From: Oppiella nova
Lineage: Eukaryota > Arthropoda > Arachnida > Sarcoptiformes > Oppiidae
NCBI GenBank assembly: GCA_905397405.1
Contig: CAJPVJ010000105.1
Span: 1 to 39,837 of the forward strand
DNA length: 39,837 nt
Direction: 5' to 3'
Shown here: piece by piece, positions 11,176 to 24,324 of the stretch
Numbering within the stretch: position 1 is the first letter of the stretch
Layout: every line of letters starts with the position of its first letter
The notes under the pieces: model-generated
Database searches by the model: none
What the model was told of the DNA's origin: nothing
The model's input: only the letters and a program-made list of their open reading frames with translations
Made by a program: the position numbers and the translations under genes

Positions 11176-13553
11176 CCAGAGTCTGGGAGTGTGTAATGGC
11201 ATTGGAAAATCTCTTGTATACATGTATATCAATAATCAGCCAAACCTTGGTTTTAAATTTTTCAATGACACCACAAACAGTAAACGCCTTTCAGATGCAT
11301 TCATCCCAAGTCTACTGGACTCACAATTGGTCAGGTATTTACTATTGCTAAACAATTGACTGGATGCTGGCTAATATTAATAGTTTTATTGTTATAATTT
11401 TTACAAAAATACTTTCATTTTTAATAGTTTTCATGTAGAATTTAAAAAATAAATTATAATATACTGTATATAAATAATAAATAAATACTCCCATAAATTG
11501 TGCACAGAATATTAATATTGTAAATTGAAACAAATATATTCAAACTTTGCCACATTAGATTTATATGAAAATCCTGAATAAATAGAGGATTTCCTTTGAT
11601 GGTATTCATAATTAGTTTGTTAGATAACTTTTATAAACTTAAATAATTTTTTAAAATTCAAATTATAGTAATTAAAATATTTAATAAATAACTAATTTAT
11701 TAGTAATTTTATTGGTAATATCTAATAGAGCATAAAAACGAATTATCATAAGTACAATATAAGTACAGTAATATCAAAACTGTTTAAATGTGACATTTAA
11801 AAACTCAATTCATTTAATACTTAAATCTGCATTAATAATATATTAATATCTAATAGAGCATAAAAACGAATTATCATAAGTACAATATAAGTACAGTAAT
11901 ATCAAAACTGTTTAAATGTGACATTTAAAAACTCAATTCATTTAATACTTAAATCAGCATTAATAATATATTCAATGAAAATACAAGATAATAATTTTAT
12001 ATAAAATTTAGTTAAGTTATTATTACATTGAGTATTACAATGATAACCTTATGTATTTGATAACTTAATCAACACAAATAATGAGCTGAATGATTGACAC
12101 AAATAAATAGGTGGTGGACTATTAAATTAATTTGATTTTACTAACCTGTGCTTAGTATCAATAAGTAGACCAAATGTCCACAATAGTTTCAATAAGATTG
12201 TATTAATTTACAAAAAATTATGTGTACTAATCGTATTATTGATAAATACTTTAATATTTCCTATTAATTTAATAAGAAAGTTAAAAATCAAAACATGATA
12301 GAGACTTAAGTGAATACAATAATGTTAGTCTAATTAAATGAAATGTCTAATTGAATGCAGTGAATAGTGTGTCATATTGTAAAAAATAAGACAAATGTTG
12401 AGACTCCCATTAATTTTAGGTCAAAACGAGTCTATATTCTCTCCATTTGTTGCTAAAAATAAAACAATTAAAATTAAAACAACAAAAACAGTTATAAATA
12501 GTGAATGAAATGAAAATTATTTTATTTGTGATTTGAATTATAAATACAATTATAAATAAATCAAAGCTTACAATAGAAGCGATTCTTAGCACACATTTCA
12601 ACGCAAAGTTAATTACACAATGTTGTCGTGATTTGAATGAATAATGTTTTGATGAATTAGTGATATGTCTATTGAATTACACTATAATTGAAAACATGAG
12701 CTTATTTTGGATCTAATTATCATAATATCTACACATTATTTATACAATTTTATCAAAAATAAGAGTCACTCGGATTTAGGTTCACTCGTTCACAAAAATT
12801 GGACCATAAGATAATAAATAAGATTTTCATTTAATGGACACATACTCAAAGTCCTGTGATAACTCTTAACAGTTATTGTCATTAAAAAAAGTATATTATA
12901 TTATATTATAAGTATTATTGTCTGAATTTATATAATATAAAAATATTAAACTGTTTCTTTATTACTTATCAAATAACTCTAAAATGCCATCAAGATATAA
13001 AAATAAAGTTTAAATGATGTATAAAAATCTTTTTCGTATAAAAATATTGTTTTGTAAATATTTTGTAAATATATTGAGAATTATGTGTTGCTGGAATGTA
13101 ATAAACTCATGGATGAAGTTAATTATTATCACAATATATTCTTCACTTTGTTATAAAGTATTAACTTTTAAAGTTTTCTTAATTGCATAAGAATTAGGAA
13201 ATTCTGAGATTTTCTTATGACAGTGAGATGTAGTCTAATAATTCAATTACAGTATTCAAAACTTACGATTCTCTGAAAAGTCAAAGCTCTAAAAATGTAT
13301 CAAATATATTCTGTATATAAGATCTATTAGATATAATTGACACAAATATTCATTTGGAATGTCAAAAAAGTTTGTCAATAAATAAAACCATACAAAAGAC
13401 ATATAATCAAGACATTGAGCCAAAATTCACTAAAAGATCAGTTCATTGGATCCAAAATGCACTGACACCTAAACATACGGCAGTAAATTAACATTTATAG
13501 TTCAGGTGATAGTATTTTATCACAAATAGATTTAGTGTTGTAATAGTCTATTG
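11176..13553. other. AT-rich intergenic interval between regucalcin and the Furrowed-like gene
   Basis: No gene recognised. The segment 11176-11345 is less AT-rich than what follows and could hold upstream regulatory sequence for regucalcin. The rest includes tandem duplication B. Small open frames (for example 12416-12601 minus) are hydrophobic and AT-driven, with no conserved motif. The 3' UTR of the Furrowed-like gene lies just below 13554. Confidence 0.6.
11716..11971. repeat. Tandem duplication B, 2 x 128 bases, intergenic
   Basis: Copies 11716-11843 and 11844-11971 differ at one base (t at 11828, a at 11956). One further base after the second copy also matches. The period is again exactly 128, as in duplications A, C and D. 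Confidence 0.95.
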
Positions 13554-16500
13554 CTAGACGTTATGGCTCTGCATATGAAGTGAATGTCCTCCGTGTCCTC
13601 CGTGTCCTCCGTGAGCGCCGTTTCCATTTGAGTTGATTGACGCAAATCTTGAGGCACTTTGTGGTTGTGTTGAACGTATGGCAACACTAACTGTATTGCC
13701 GTTTGTATTATTATGGTTTCTAAATGCGGTTGTATTCGCATACAGGGGCTGGTTTTGGTGACCCGGAGGGGGGCTAAATGTGACCAAACCATTGGGGTGG
13801 TGCCGAATCGCACCGTTATGAGGGAGACTATTGGCAGCGGCGGCTCGCCGGCGAAGGCAGAGTTCTGAATCTGCTCTCATACTGTACTGTCATCGGCACA
13901 GAAACAGGCCGACAGCCAAGTGAAGCTGCAAGAGACATAAGAAGTGGCCAACTCCGAAAAATGATTTGTTAGGTTTAGTTAATCAATAAATTTTCATCAC
14001 TATTTCACAGCAAATAACTTACGCCTTGAGGCAAATGACGGCGACTATAATAGTAAGGATAAGCAGAGCGCCGGCCCCGACGGCTATTCCTATGCCGATT
14101 GCTTTAGAAGATTCAATGGCATCAAATGAGTGCTCATCTGATTGGCCGTCAATATTGTTCTCAATCTCATTAGCGATGGCCAACTCAAGACATCTCGGGA
14201 TTGTCCCACTCCTGGGATTATGATTAGAAAATCAATGTTAAAACTGAAGGAAAATCTTAAATTATCACTCATACCAGTCCCCAGTGGCCAAACATTTGCG
14301 TTGTTGAGAATCGCCTAAAAGTTTAAACTCTGGAAGGCAATGGTATTCAACAATACTTCCAAATAGTGTCGTTCCGTTCACTAAATATCCCCTTCCATTA
14401 GGTATGACTGGAGGACGACCGCAGTCCACAACTTTATAAAACAAATGTTTTGATTAATATTTAAAGGAATAGGGAAATTAATTTTACACGTTTTCTGATT
14501 TTCCATAAAATAGTACAAATAATGTGAACTCACGTCTACAATAAGGTATATCTCCAGTCCATTGGCCAGACGGCTGACACGTCCGCATCTCTTCGCCCAC
14601 TAATTCCAAGCCATAAGAACACGAATAATATGCTTTAGCGCCGACTGAAAAACTGTTGGCCTCGACAATGGACTTGTCGTCTTTGGTTTCAGGCCAGACG
14701 GCTGACACGTCCGCATCTCTTCGCCCACTAATTCCAAGCCATAAGAACACGAATAATATGCTTTAGCGCCGACTGAAAAACTGTTGGCCTCGACAATGGA
14801 CTTGTCGTCTTTGGTTTCAGGTTTATTACACGTCACGACTGATACGAAAATAAACTTTTAAGTAAAAAAGTAAAGTTATTGTAAAATTAATACCATCGCA
14901 AATGGGAGGCAAACTGCTCCAGGTGCCATTCTCTAAGCATATCCTCCTTCCCGGACCATTTAATTTAAAGTTCTGATCGCAAACGTACTCAACAGTACTT
15001 CCATAATAAGTGGTATTACTGCTGAGTAACCATTTGCCATGAGATATGGGAAACGGAAGGCCGCAATCAATGTCTTAAATTTGGTTTGAAAATAATTTTA
15101 GAAACAAATCTTATGATAATTTTATATTAATTATCTTACAAACACAAATGGGTGGCCCTCCAGACCAAAAGCCATTCGATTCACATGTTCTAAGTGACTG
15201 TCCCTGAACTATATGTCCCAAAGAGCACCGGTATTGTACAGTAGAACCGACTTTGAATGAATCACTGGTTGATCTATCATTTCCACTGTAAACAACTGAT
15301 GAATTTTTGGGAATTTCTGGAGAAACGCATCGGATTTCTATTGGAAATACATATCATTTTGAATTAAATGAATAAAACCAGTGGTCGTGCCAATCAATAC
15401 CTTCACATTTAGGTGTAGATCCAGACCATCGTGAGTCCTCACTACAAACGCGTGTTTTAGTTCCAATGAGTTTGTAGCCACTGCTGCACGAGTAGACTAA
15501 TTGACTGTTCAAATAAGTAGTTGAATTGGTGTAAACCACTTCTCCTTTCAATATAGTCTGTACTCTTCCGCACTCAACGGCTGTTCACATCAAATATAAT
15601 ATCAAAAGAGTTACACTCATTGTATTCATTGTATTCATTGTATTCCTAACTAATAAGTCTTAATATAAGAATTAATTCAAAACAATATCCAAAATACTCG
15701 AAACAAGAGTTTTTATGATTAATTGTGAAAACATAGCTATAATTGCATATAATTAGATGGTAGAGTGTGGAGTGCATACCAGTGCAAACAGGAACGGTGC
15801 CGCTCCACTTTCCATCGGGTTGGCACTTATGCTTCTTCTCGCCGTCAACCAGTTTGTGACCCGATTCGCACTCGTAGGTGATCTCTGAATGGACTGTAAA
15901 TGAGTCACTCATGAGCCTAACCCCTGGGGGGACAACTGGTTTTCCGCAGTCAATCACTGGAGCAACAAATGTCATTCAAATTAAATGCAATTCATACAAA
16001 TTATGTTTGATATCTATTTCTATTATCTTTTTATAAGACACGAGACATACGTTTACAGATGGGCTCAACGCCACTCCAGTTCGCCAGTTCCGTACAGTTA
16101 CGCAACTCTGCGCCATCAATGGTGTAGTTTTGGTCGCATTCATACTTCACAGCACTGTTGTAATATGTGGTGCCGTTAAGTAACCGGAATCGCGAGTTTC
16201 TCACCTCAAGAGGCACTCCACAGTCAACGACTATATGTCAGAAACAATCCAACCGTTAAATACCTTCAGCTCTCAAAACATTAGAATAGCTTTCAATCAA
16301 TGCTTACATTTGCAAACCGGCTCCTCGTCTGTCCATTTGCCACCCAATTGACACTTGCGGGTAGAGTTACCCACAAGTATGTGTCCCTTATGACAGGTAT
16401 AGGTCGCCAAACCATTCTCAGTGCGGTTTGTTATATTGATAGCACCGTTATGTATAAAAGTCAAGACCGGACACCAGCTGTATAGGCATTTAGGTTCAGT

Positions 16501-18232
16501 ACCACTCCAGGTGCTATTCCCCTGACATACTCGAGTAGTATTGCCAACAAGAGTATAGTTTTCATCACAACTATAGCGAGCGCTGGCATTAAAGGTTGTC
16601 AGCGAGTTATTTACAAACTCAACCCTCCCGTGAGGTATGTGTGGTAATGGACCGCAATTGATGTACTGACAGGTGGGCGCCGAGTGCTGCCAAAAGCCAT
16701 TGCTTTGACAGAGACGCTGAGCGGCACCGTCTAATCGACTACCAATTGGGCACTGGTATGAGACTGTCTGTCCCACCCGGTAATCTTTCTCAATAATAGT
16801 GGTGTTTTCGTTTTTGTCAGGACTGCCACAATTGGATGGTCTGTACTGACAAATCCACGAAAGATAATCCAAATCACAGGTCACGTCATTCCACATCCAT
16901 TTGCGGCCGCCGTCCAGAACTATACAGTTCTGCTGTCCGTTATAATTGTTTGGCTGGTCTTCAGCCCACAGGAAGGTAGTGACGGGCTGTCCGTTAACCC
17001 AATGCCATACCGAAGCTCTTGACCGATGAAAACTCGGTCCGTTGTGTTGATGGACTTCCCGACGGGCGCCCAGCCATACGAGCTTTGACTTGAGTTTAGG
17101 CTTAATTCTCTCCAATTCATAGAATAGGAAGTTATGGCTGACATCGACCACGGAGTTCACTACTAAACCACCCCTGGCTTTGCAATAAGACTCGGCATCA
17201 CTGAATGATCCGCCTCTTTGTGTCTGAAACTCATAACACGTTTTATTGAAAGGAGTCAACTGTTGGTATTCCATAGCATTCCCGCACCGATCCGATGAAA
17301 ACTCTGTTCAAAGTTGCAAAACATGGATAAAGTTTCAAAACATGGATAATTTAATTTCAATGTCATGTAATCGACTCAAACATAACATAGTATTTGTATT
17401 TAATTATAGCTTATTGTCTTTGAATGTGATATTAAGTGATAATAGCTTTTAAATTAGTCATACCTTTTGTCGTAAAAACAAACACTTCGCACAGGGATAG
17501 GGAGCCTTCAATGCCAACCATTTGAATGTATACATATCGGCCCGTTATAGGAACAGCACAGGGAAGGTCTTTATGCATGCCATCGTCTAATGGTTTAATT
17601 AGAGTTGAATATAAGAGAAATGTTAAAACAATGGTTTGTGTGGACTGGGATGCGAACAAACCTAACGTTCCGGGAAACCAGGCGCACAACCGGTTGCCCT
17701 GAACTGTGGAACTGTTGCCAACTCTGATCTCGAGATCGTGTAGTGGCTGATGACCACAGCAGCCGCGCGTCACAATCCTAACCACTTTGATCTCATAGGG
17801 CTGTAGGAGGTCCACCTGCCACCACGGACTCGACTCTGTCTTCGTTTCCGTACAGAACTTATTCTCGTGGATAGCAGTGATGTCCCCATCGTTGGCATTG
17901 CGAGAGTCACCGCCGCGAACAGTACTCGACTGGTTGGTTGGTTTGCCGTACGCCACGTTCACAGCTATTCACCATTCAGTCATTCAATACATATTCAGAC
18001 ATCAATTGCATCTCAAATCTATTAAATGAGTGGAAATGTGTGTAATACTGACCACAATATGGCAGATCTCCCGTCCATTTTCCGTCCGAACATATTCTGA
18101 CTGAAGTGCCGAACAGCTCATAGCCGTCGTCGCACTTATAGGTGGCGGTCGACCCGTAGCTCAGATTGCGCTCATCAGACAAAGTGACCTGAGAATAGAG
18201 GGGAATGGACGGGTGGGCACAGGATTTGGCCT
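13554..18232 (-). CDS. fw: Furrowed-like selectin-family receptor (sushi, F5/8-type lectin, C-type lectin, TM), 5' incomplete
   Basis: Cell-surface adhesion receptor. Exons: 18053-18232, 17662-17964, 17464-17586, 16308-17303, 16051-16230, 15780-15956, 15401-15580, 15140-15337, 14894-15073, 14534-14838, 14275-14431, 14023-14211 and 13554-13881. Domain order: one sushi; an F5/8 type C (fucolectin-like) domain with NVAYGKPTNQSS and PWWQVDL; a C-type lectin domain (WVNGQPV, CIVLDGGRKWMWNDVTC); ten sushi repeats with their paired cysteines and WSG motifs; the membrane segment AIGIGIAVGAGALLILTIIV with more hydrophobic residues after it; and a cytoplasmic tail ending in HGGHGGHGG then SLHMQSHNV. 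Most sushi exons are 177-198 bases with phase 1 at both ends. Exon 14534-14838 carries a 128-base duplication that breaks its frame; with one copy it is 177 bases and in phase. The total would then be about 1,121 residues. The signal peptide exon was not securely found. The domain order matches insect Furrowed from memory. Confidence 0.85.
13585..13616 (-). repeat. 9-base in-frame repeat (HGG) at the end of the Furrowed-like protein
   Basis: Three near-exact copies of a 9-base unit (plus strand gtcctccgt) encode HGGHGGHGG shortly before the C-terminus. Being in frame, it can change length without harming the frame. Confidence 0.8.
14564..14819. repeat. Tandem duplication C, 2 x 128 bases, inside a sushi exon
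   Basis: Copies 14564-14691 and 14692-14819 appear identical. The duplication adds 128 bases to a sushi exon and so shifts the frame. The exon without it (177 bases, phase 1 to phase 1) fits its neighbours exactly and encodes a normal sushi domain from VVTCNKPETKDDK through GQWTGDIPYC. This argues that the duplication is not in the real gene. Confidence 0.95.
15619..15645. repeat. 9-base tandem repeat in a Furrowed-like intron
   Basis: Three copies of attgtattc in the intron between two sushi exons (15580 and 15780). A simple microsatellite with no sign of function. Confidence 0.8.
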
Positions 18233-20158
18233 CTGAAACACACAAACAACAATTGCCGTTAATATCATAAAAGCTTTTTATAATAGGATTCGGTTAATGA
18301 AAATTTGTTTAAAAGTTTTATTTATGTTTTTTGTAAAACTTTTGTTTGCTATTGAATGGAGAGACAAACAATAATTTAATGATTACAATATTATAGTAGT
18401 TTTGAGTGTATGTACAGAATAACTCAATTCTCATTATAATGATTATTATTTATAATGTGTTATACAAAGTGAAGGACGTCTTAAATGTTAATTTTTATAT
18501 TGAAATCTATAAATTTATAAAAAAAACTCTTTATTCATATTCTTGAGCCGTATATACGTTAAGAAAAATTTTCAATCCTTGACCTCATTTGAGAGGATAT
18601 TAACGCATCAAATGTTTTCTTTAAGAAAATAGCATTTCTATTAAGAAATTCATTCAATTATTATAAGCCGTAGACTTAATGATATAACACTGATTTTTAT
18701 TATAATGTATACAATTTTAATCATTATTTACAAGTTTTCATTAAAAATCATAAAATATTTTTTTGCGAAATACAAAAAATATTTATATAATAGTATTTCG
18801 AGAGAAAAAAAATCGAGCGAATGGGCCAATGATTGTAATGAATAACTACTAATCATTGTTAACTATTTTCCAAAACAAATAAAAACTTTAATTATATCGT
18901 AATATTGGGTAATACTGAATGTAATTGTGTTTCGTTTAATTTGTTTATCATCTCGTCTTGTATTCAGAAAACAGTGTTATTTAGAAAAACAAGGATTTAA
19001 GTCATAATAGCTTTTAAACAACACTTAGAAAAATAGACAAAAGTTTTTTAAATTATTCCAATTTATGGCACTATTTTAAAAATTTATTGCAACACTAAAA
19101 GCTAAAGTTTACGATATAATAATACTTACGATTAAAATATAAATATTAATTATATTGCGGTAATTATAAAGTAAAAATATTTCTATCCATAAAATGTAAA
19201 ATTCTTTAGTTTTAATCTTTTGGTCATTTTCTCAATAAGTTAAAAATAAATTTAAATCACATTACATTGTAATTTAAACTAAACAATCATACATTATATT
19301 TGTTTCTTAACAATTGCGTGCTTTGACAAACAATTCATGATATTTGATAAATAAATGTTTAATTAATTAAATTATGAGATCACATGATTTATACAATACT
19401 GCGGTAGTATTACTTCATGTACAGAGTATTTACTAATTGTATTGCAGAAGAATCTATTTTTTAGATTATATTTAATTTGAGTCGAAAATTACACTCCTAT
19501 TGAAATGAAATAAAAGAAACCACAAAATTTCTAAACACAAAGAATTCTGATGGGAATTAAAGTGTCAAAAAAGCATTCAAACCACTGAATGATTATTCAT
19601 TCAAAACCTTGAATTATTTCCAATAAATTAACTATTAATATAAGAAACTAATTATTATTTTTTTTAATATTAACCAGAAATATAATTCAGTAAAAGATTT
19701 TTATCCTAATAATTCTGCCTTATTTTGGAAATAATCGTGATTTTTGTGGGATTTTTCAAAGCAAAAACATTGTGAATAAGTTTTAGATAAGAAGTTATAC
19801 TATTAATAGTGTAAATAAATTAAAATTAAAATATATAAAATAAATGAAACATTTTTACAATGAATTAAAATTACCGGTAATAAGAAAAGCATAAAACTAA
19901 ATAAATAATAAAATTAATAAAATATTTTGCTTTAAATAGCATTGCAATATAAGGTAGACTTATATGAAGTCATGGCATCCTATAGTTGTAATGATTAACA
20001 GGTGCTCATCTGATGTGGTTATGGTTATGGTCTGAATCTAATATAACTAATATTCGCAGATATCGTGCCATTCATGACCCTTAAGACGATTTTTTGAGGC
20101 GAAGGTTTCATTAATTCAATATATTTCAGAAAGATTTCAAAATATTTTAAAACAATTC

Positions 20159-20160
<2 letters not shown>

Positions 20161-20199
<39 letters not shown>
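20161..20199. repeat. (AG)n microsatellite
   Basis: An uninterrupted run of 19 AG units plus one A. Plain dinucleotide repeat in gene-poor DNA. Confidence 0.95.
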
Positions 20200-20203
<4 letters not shown>

Positions 20204-23078
20204 GTTTTTGTTGGATGAATTGATAATTCATTTCATGTTATTAACTATATGAATGAGAACATAAATCATATAATAATTGTATAATCATTGAGTTATTTAC
20301 TTAAGTTAATAATTAAAATCATATACAAGTAAATATTATGATTATGAAACATATGTAAATTTATCGATCAAACAAAATCTGTAAAATTCATTGTTGTTGA
20401 AGACCTAAAATATTTGCAAATTACAGGTAAAGTAAAGTATGATTTTAAACTTTAAGTGCAGTTTTGTTTTTAAAAAAATTAAGACAATAATTTATTTTTA
20501 ACAACAACAAAGTATAAGGCAAATAACTTATTTTAGACATAAATTTATTATTTAACATTTTCCTAACAAAACCAATAGTTAATTGTGAGTAAATACACGA
20601 ATTATATTATATCATCCATTGTCCTAAAAACTGATATAATAATAGAAATTAATTTTGATAATTGTAATAATTAGTTCACACGATATCGTATAACATACTA
20701 GATTTGTGATTGACTTTAATTGTCATCAAATTTGTATTCTTTAAATAATGAGATGTCATCTAAAATCTAATTAAATAATTGTATTTTTTTTATAATTCAC
20801 TCAAAAGTGTAACAAAAGTAAACAAAGTTTTTATAAATGCATACTATATTTATTTTATACTAAATGTATTTATAGTTTATAAACATTTATTTTTATAGTT
20901 AATGCCCTAAAATAGACACTTAAAAAGGTTATGATTTTGACCGAAATGTACAAAATAATCTACAAGTGTTTATATCGATAAAAGGAGATTAAAAGTACAA
21001 TAAATAAAACAATAATAAAAAATAATATATATTTAAAACACCATTATATTATATTATCAAATGTGAAAATCATCTCGATTATCTAAACGTTTTTGTTGAA
21101 AACATTAATTCATTGTTTTTATGCATTTTTAATCGTATTAATAATGATTGCATTAAGAGTTAGTTTGAGTCATTTATGTATAACTTCTTCATTTATAATA
21201 GCCTTTTGGAAGCGATATCTTAACTCAAATGAAATTCAACGGCAAAACTACTCTTAAGTTTAATGCCTGCCATCAGATAATAAAAGAAGACTTTTTTCCC
21301 ACAACCGAAACATTTTGATTGTATTCAAACACTTAGGCATTCCTTCCAAGACATAAGACATACAGTTATACATAAACCCATTGTCTGACAATTCAATAGA
21401 GTTCACGAATCTCTCGGTAATTGTCTCCATTAAACTCAGGGCTCGGATGGACATAAAAAATTATATTCATTTAAATTCTGATAATATATTTACAATACTA
21501 CATACTTGAGTTGATTAAGTGCTTCTAAACTCTTAAATATACGGTTTTATATTAGATATTACAACAAACCATAGAAAATAGCAAAACCAACAAAACTATT
21601 GCAAGTTTTCCAATCAATACGAATGAAAAGAAAATTATTGAAAAATTTTATATTTCATAGATAATGATATGTCTGCGGCGATGGCCAACACAATACCAGT
21701 AATCCATAAAATATATGAAATAAGCCTCAAGTCATACAACAATGAGCACAACATTCGACCACTTTATTGATTATTCTCTACTCTTCCTTAACATCAAAAT
21801 TACATCAATTGTATTGAAGTCAACAGAATTGAACTTTCAATGACCTCATGGTCTGGCCATCCATACAATACATTTTTGGACTTTTTTAATTCATAAACCC
21901 ATTCGCTCAACTTTTTTTTGTATACATGAGTGCAATGTTTGATTAAAATCATAAGTTAACAGTCAATACATCGATTGGCATCTAATTAAAAACTATTTAT
22001 CAATTAATGTTTAGATAATAAGCGCTAATTTTATGAATGAAATATTTTAAATATTCATTAGTTTAAATCAATTATATGTTTCCGATAAAAAAAAGTAAAT
22101 TTAAATTTAATGAAAAGATTCAGTCGTTAACTGATAATTAGATTGAAGTTCAAACGTCTGGAAAACTTTCTTTTCTTACGATTTTAAAAGTATTTTCAGT
22201 TTTTGGTTGAACTCCAACTAAAGTCCGTGTAATTCTCTCATAACTTCCTATATTTAAATCTATTAACGCCTGGGATTACATAAAATTCAAGTTTTGCTTT
22301 TTTGTGAGCACTTCTAAAATTTAAATTTCTGTAATTTTGAGTTCAATTTAAATACTAAATATCGTATGTTTTATAATACTTATACAATGACTTAACACTT
22401 AAATTGCAGATTATATTCATCTGGAAGTTAAGCGCACTTTTGTTCTTACCTTCAAAAGCAATTGATTTATATTTGGCTTAATTTATAATAACTAGAATGA
22501 GTACTAGTATAATGCAAAATAGACTTATTTTAATATATCATAAAGTATTTTATTATATAAGAACCTTTAATTTACGAAAAACATGTTTACATCATATTAC
22601 AGTTCAAATTTAATCCATAAGTATTTATACATGATTTTAGTATTTGAAAAGCTAATTCAAAAAATATTAATCTTAGACTGCATTTAATGCAAACATCACA
22701 TATTTCTAAATTAGTTTTTGGAAATAGTTTTTCATTATAAATGACTTTAAGTTAATAAATTTAAATTATACGGTACGGTATAAGTATAATAATATTATAA
22801 CTATGAGAGCTTATTTATTGGTAGATTTGCGGCAATATTTTGTCAGGTATTTGATAAAACAAAATGTTTGGTTATATTCGCCTCTAATCATTAGAGTCTA
22901 ATGTAGTCGTGAATGTTGTTCCCAAAAGATCAACACAACTGTCGTATTAATTAAGTATAATTGCAATCATTTAACGCTTCGTTTGTTATCATTTTAATCG
23001 ACAGTTTATATAATTTTCAATTAAAGAAAGCAATTATAAGCAAGAGTTTGAATTAGTGTTACTCCGGGGATGGGGTTT

Positions 23079-23334
23079 ACGACCAATGAATGTGAGCCCA
23101 AACACTGGCATTATATTTATTATTAAGAACAATGTTCTCAAATAATTATTTTATTACACATTTGCTTAACTGTTAATTGGATTCTCTAATACTTTTAATA
23201 CTAATAACGACCAATGAATGTGAGCCCAAACACTGGCATTATATTTATTATTAAGAACAATGTTCTCAAATAATTATTTTATTACACATTTGCTTAACTG
23301 TTAATTGGATTCTCTAATACTTTTAATACTAATG
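23079..23334. repeat. Tandem duplication D, 2 x 128 bases, gene-poor region
   Basis: Copies 23079-23206 and 23207-23334 match except at the last base (a at 23206, g at 23334), after which two more bases match. The period is exactly 128, as in duplications A, B and C. Confidence 0.95.
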
Positions 23335-24306
23335 ACAATAAACCAAAAACTCTTTCATAAGCCAATAGATATACTCCAATCAATTCATTCAGATCAATGA
23401 CCCACACTATTGTTTTAGTGTAATTATTAGCAATTTTCTTGCAATACATACAATCAGTTTAGTTTTACAATAAAACATTTTTGCTTAAGAAAACAAAAAA
23501 AGTTAACATACATGTCGTGTATATTTACACATGTAGTGGAAAATGTATTAAATTAATTTTATCCAAGAAATTGATTTTATTATATAAAAATCATTTTATC
23601 TTATCATCAATTTCAAGTAATTCCTGAAAAAATGTTATTTTCAAAGATATGAAAAATACAATCCAATTTTTATAAGTTTATAGTCTCGCAACAAAACTCA
23701 ATGAATCGACAGAAACACAGTATACAACTATACAACTATAAAATACAAAGTCATATATTCTTATACGGTTCAGGATTTTTCTATCAAATAATAAAACCTT
23801 AGATTAATGTTTATTTTTTATTAATTCGCCAAATAATTCAATTTCCTGAATCAAACTTTTATGAATTCAAACATTAAGTTAAGTTCGTTTCTACCTGTGA
23901 ATTGTAGATATGAAAACATAATACACATACAGTACAGTAGATCTACATGTAGTTGTCTTTGATAAAGACTTTTAATAACAGACATTCACTCTTTCTAATG
24001 ATAGCCACTCATGACTTGGAAAACAATTTTCTCTTTTCGTACCTGAAATATAGGCTAAATATAATGCTTTATGTGTCGCATAACTATTAAAACTAATGGG
24101 ACCCCAAAAAATAATATTCAGAATAAGTTAAGAGACATATAGACGTCATTGTGTCACACATTTCATAATAAGTAGACAATTAATTTTGCGCTCAAATCAA
24201 GTTGTCTTTCATATAAAGAGTGTATTTTAGACACAAAACTTTTTGACAAGAATACAAATTATGACAGATTTGTTGCTTTGAGAACAACCACCACCACCAC
24301 TACCAT

Positions 24307-24324
24307 TATGGTGGTACCACCATA
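24307..24324. repeat. Perfect 18-base palindrome next to an ACC repeat
   Basis: The sequence tatggtggtaccaccata reads the same on both strands. Directly upstream, 24287-24300 is a short (ACC) run that could also pair with its GGT half. It could form a small hairpin or be a dimeric binding site; nothing ties it to a gene. Confidence 0.85.

Noticed and set aside
11147-11359. Plus-strand open frame of 70 codons upstream of regucalcin
   Set aside because: No recognisable domain, and it overlaps the likely regucalcin promoter and TATA box on the other strand.
12416-12601. Hydrophobic 61-codon minus-strand frame
   Set aside because: F/I/N-rich content is what AT-rich DNA gives by chance; no homology recognised.
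13532-13813. Alternative minus-strand frame across the Furrowed-like tail exon
   Set aside because: The chosen frame (stop at 13554) is the one that joins in phase with the transmembrane exon and stays open; the other is its shadow.
14564-14819. Real tandem exon duplication adding a sushi domain
   Set aside because: The unit covers only part of the exon and no intron, is not a multiple of three, breaks the frame, and has the same 128-base period as three unrelated duplications.
21260-21454. Minus-strand open frame of 64 codons in the gene-poor stretch
   Set aside because: No domain, no clear splice sites in context and no neighbouring exons; treated as chance.
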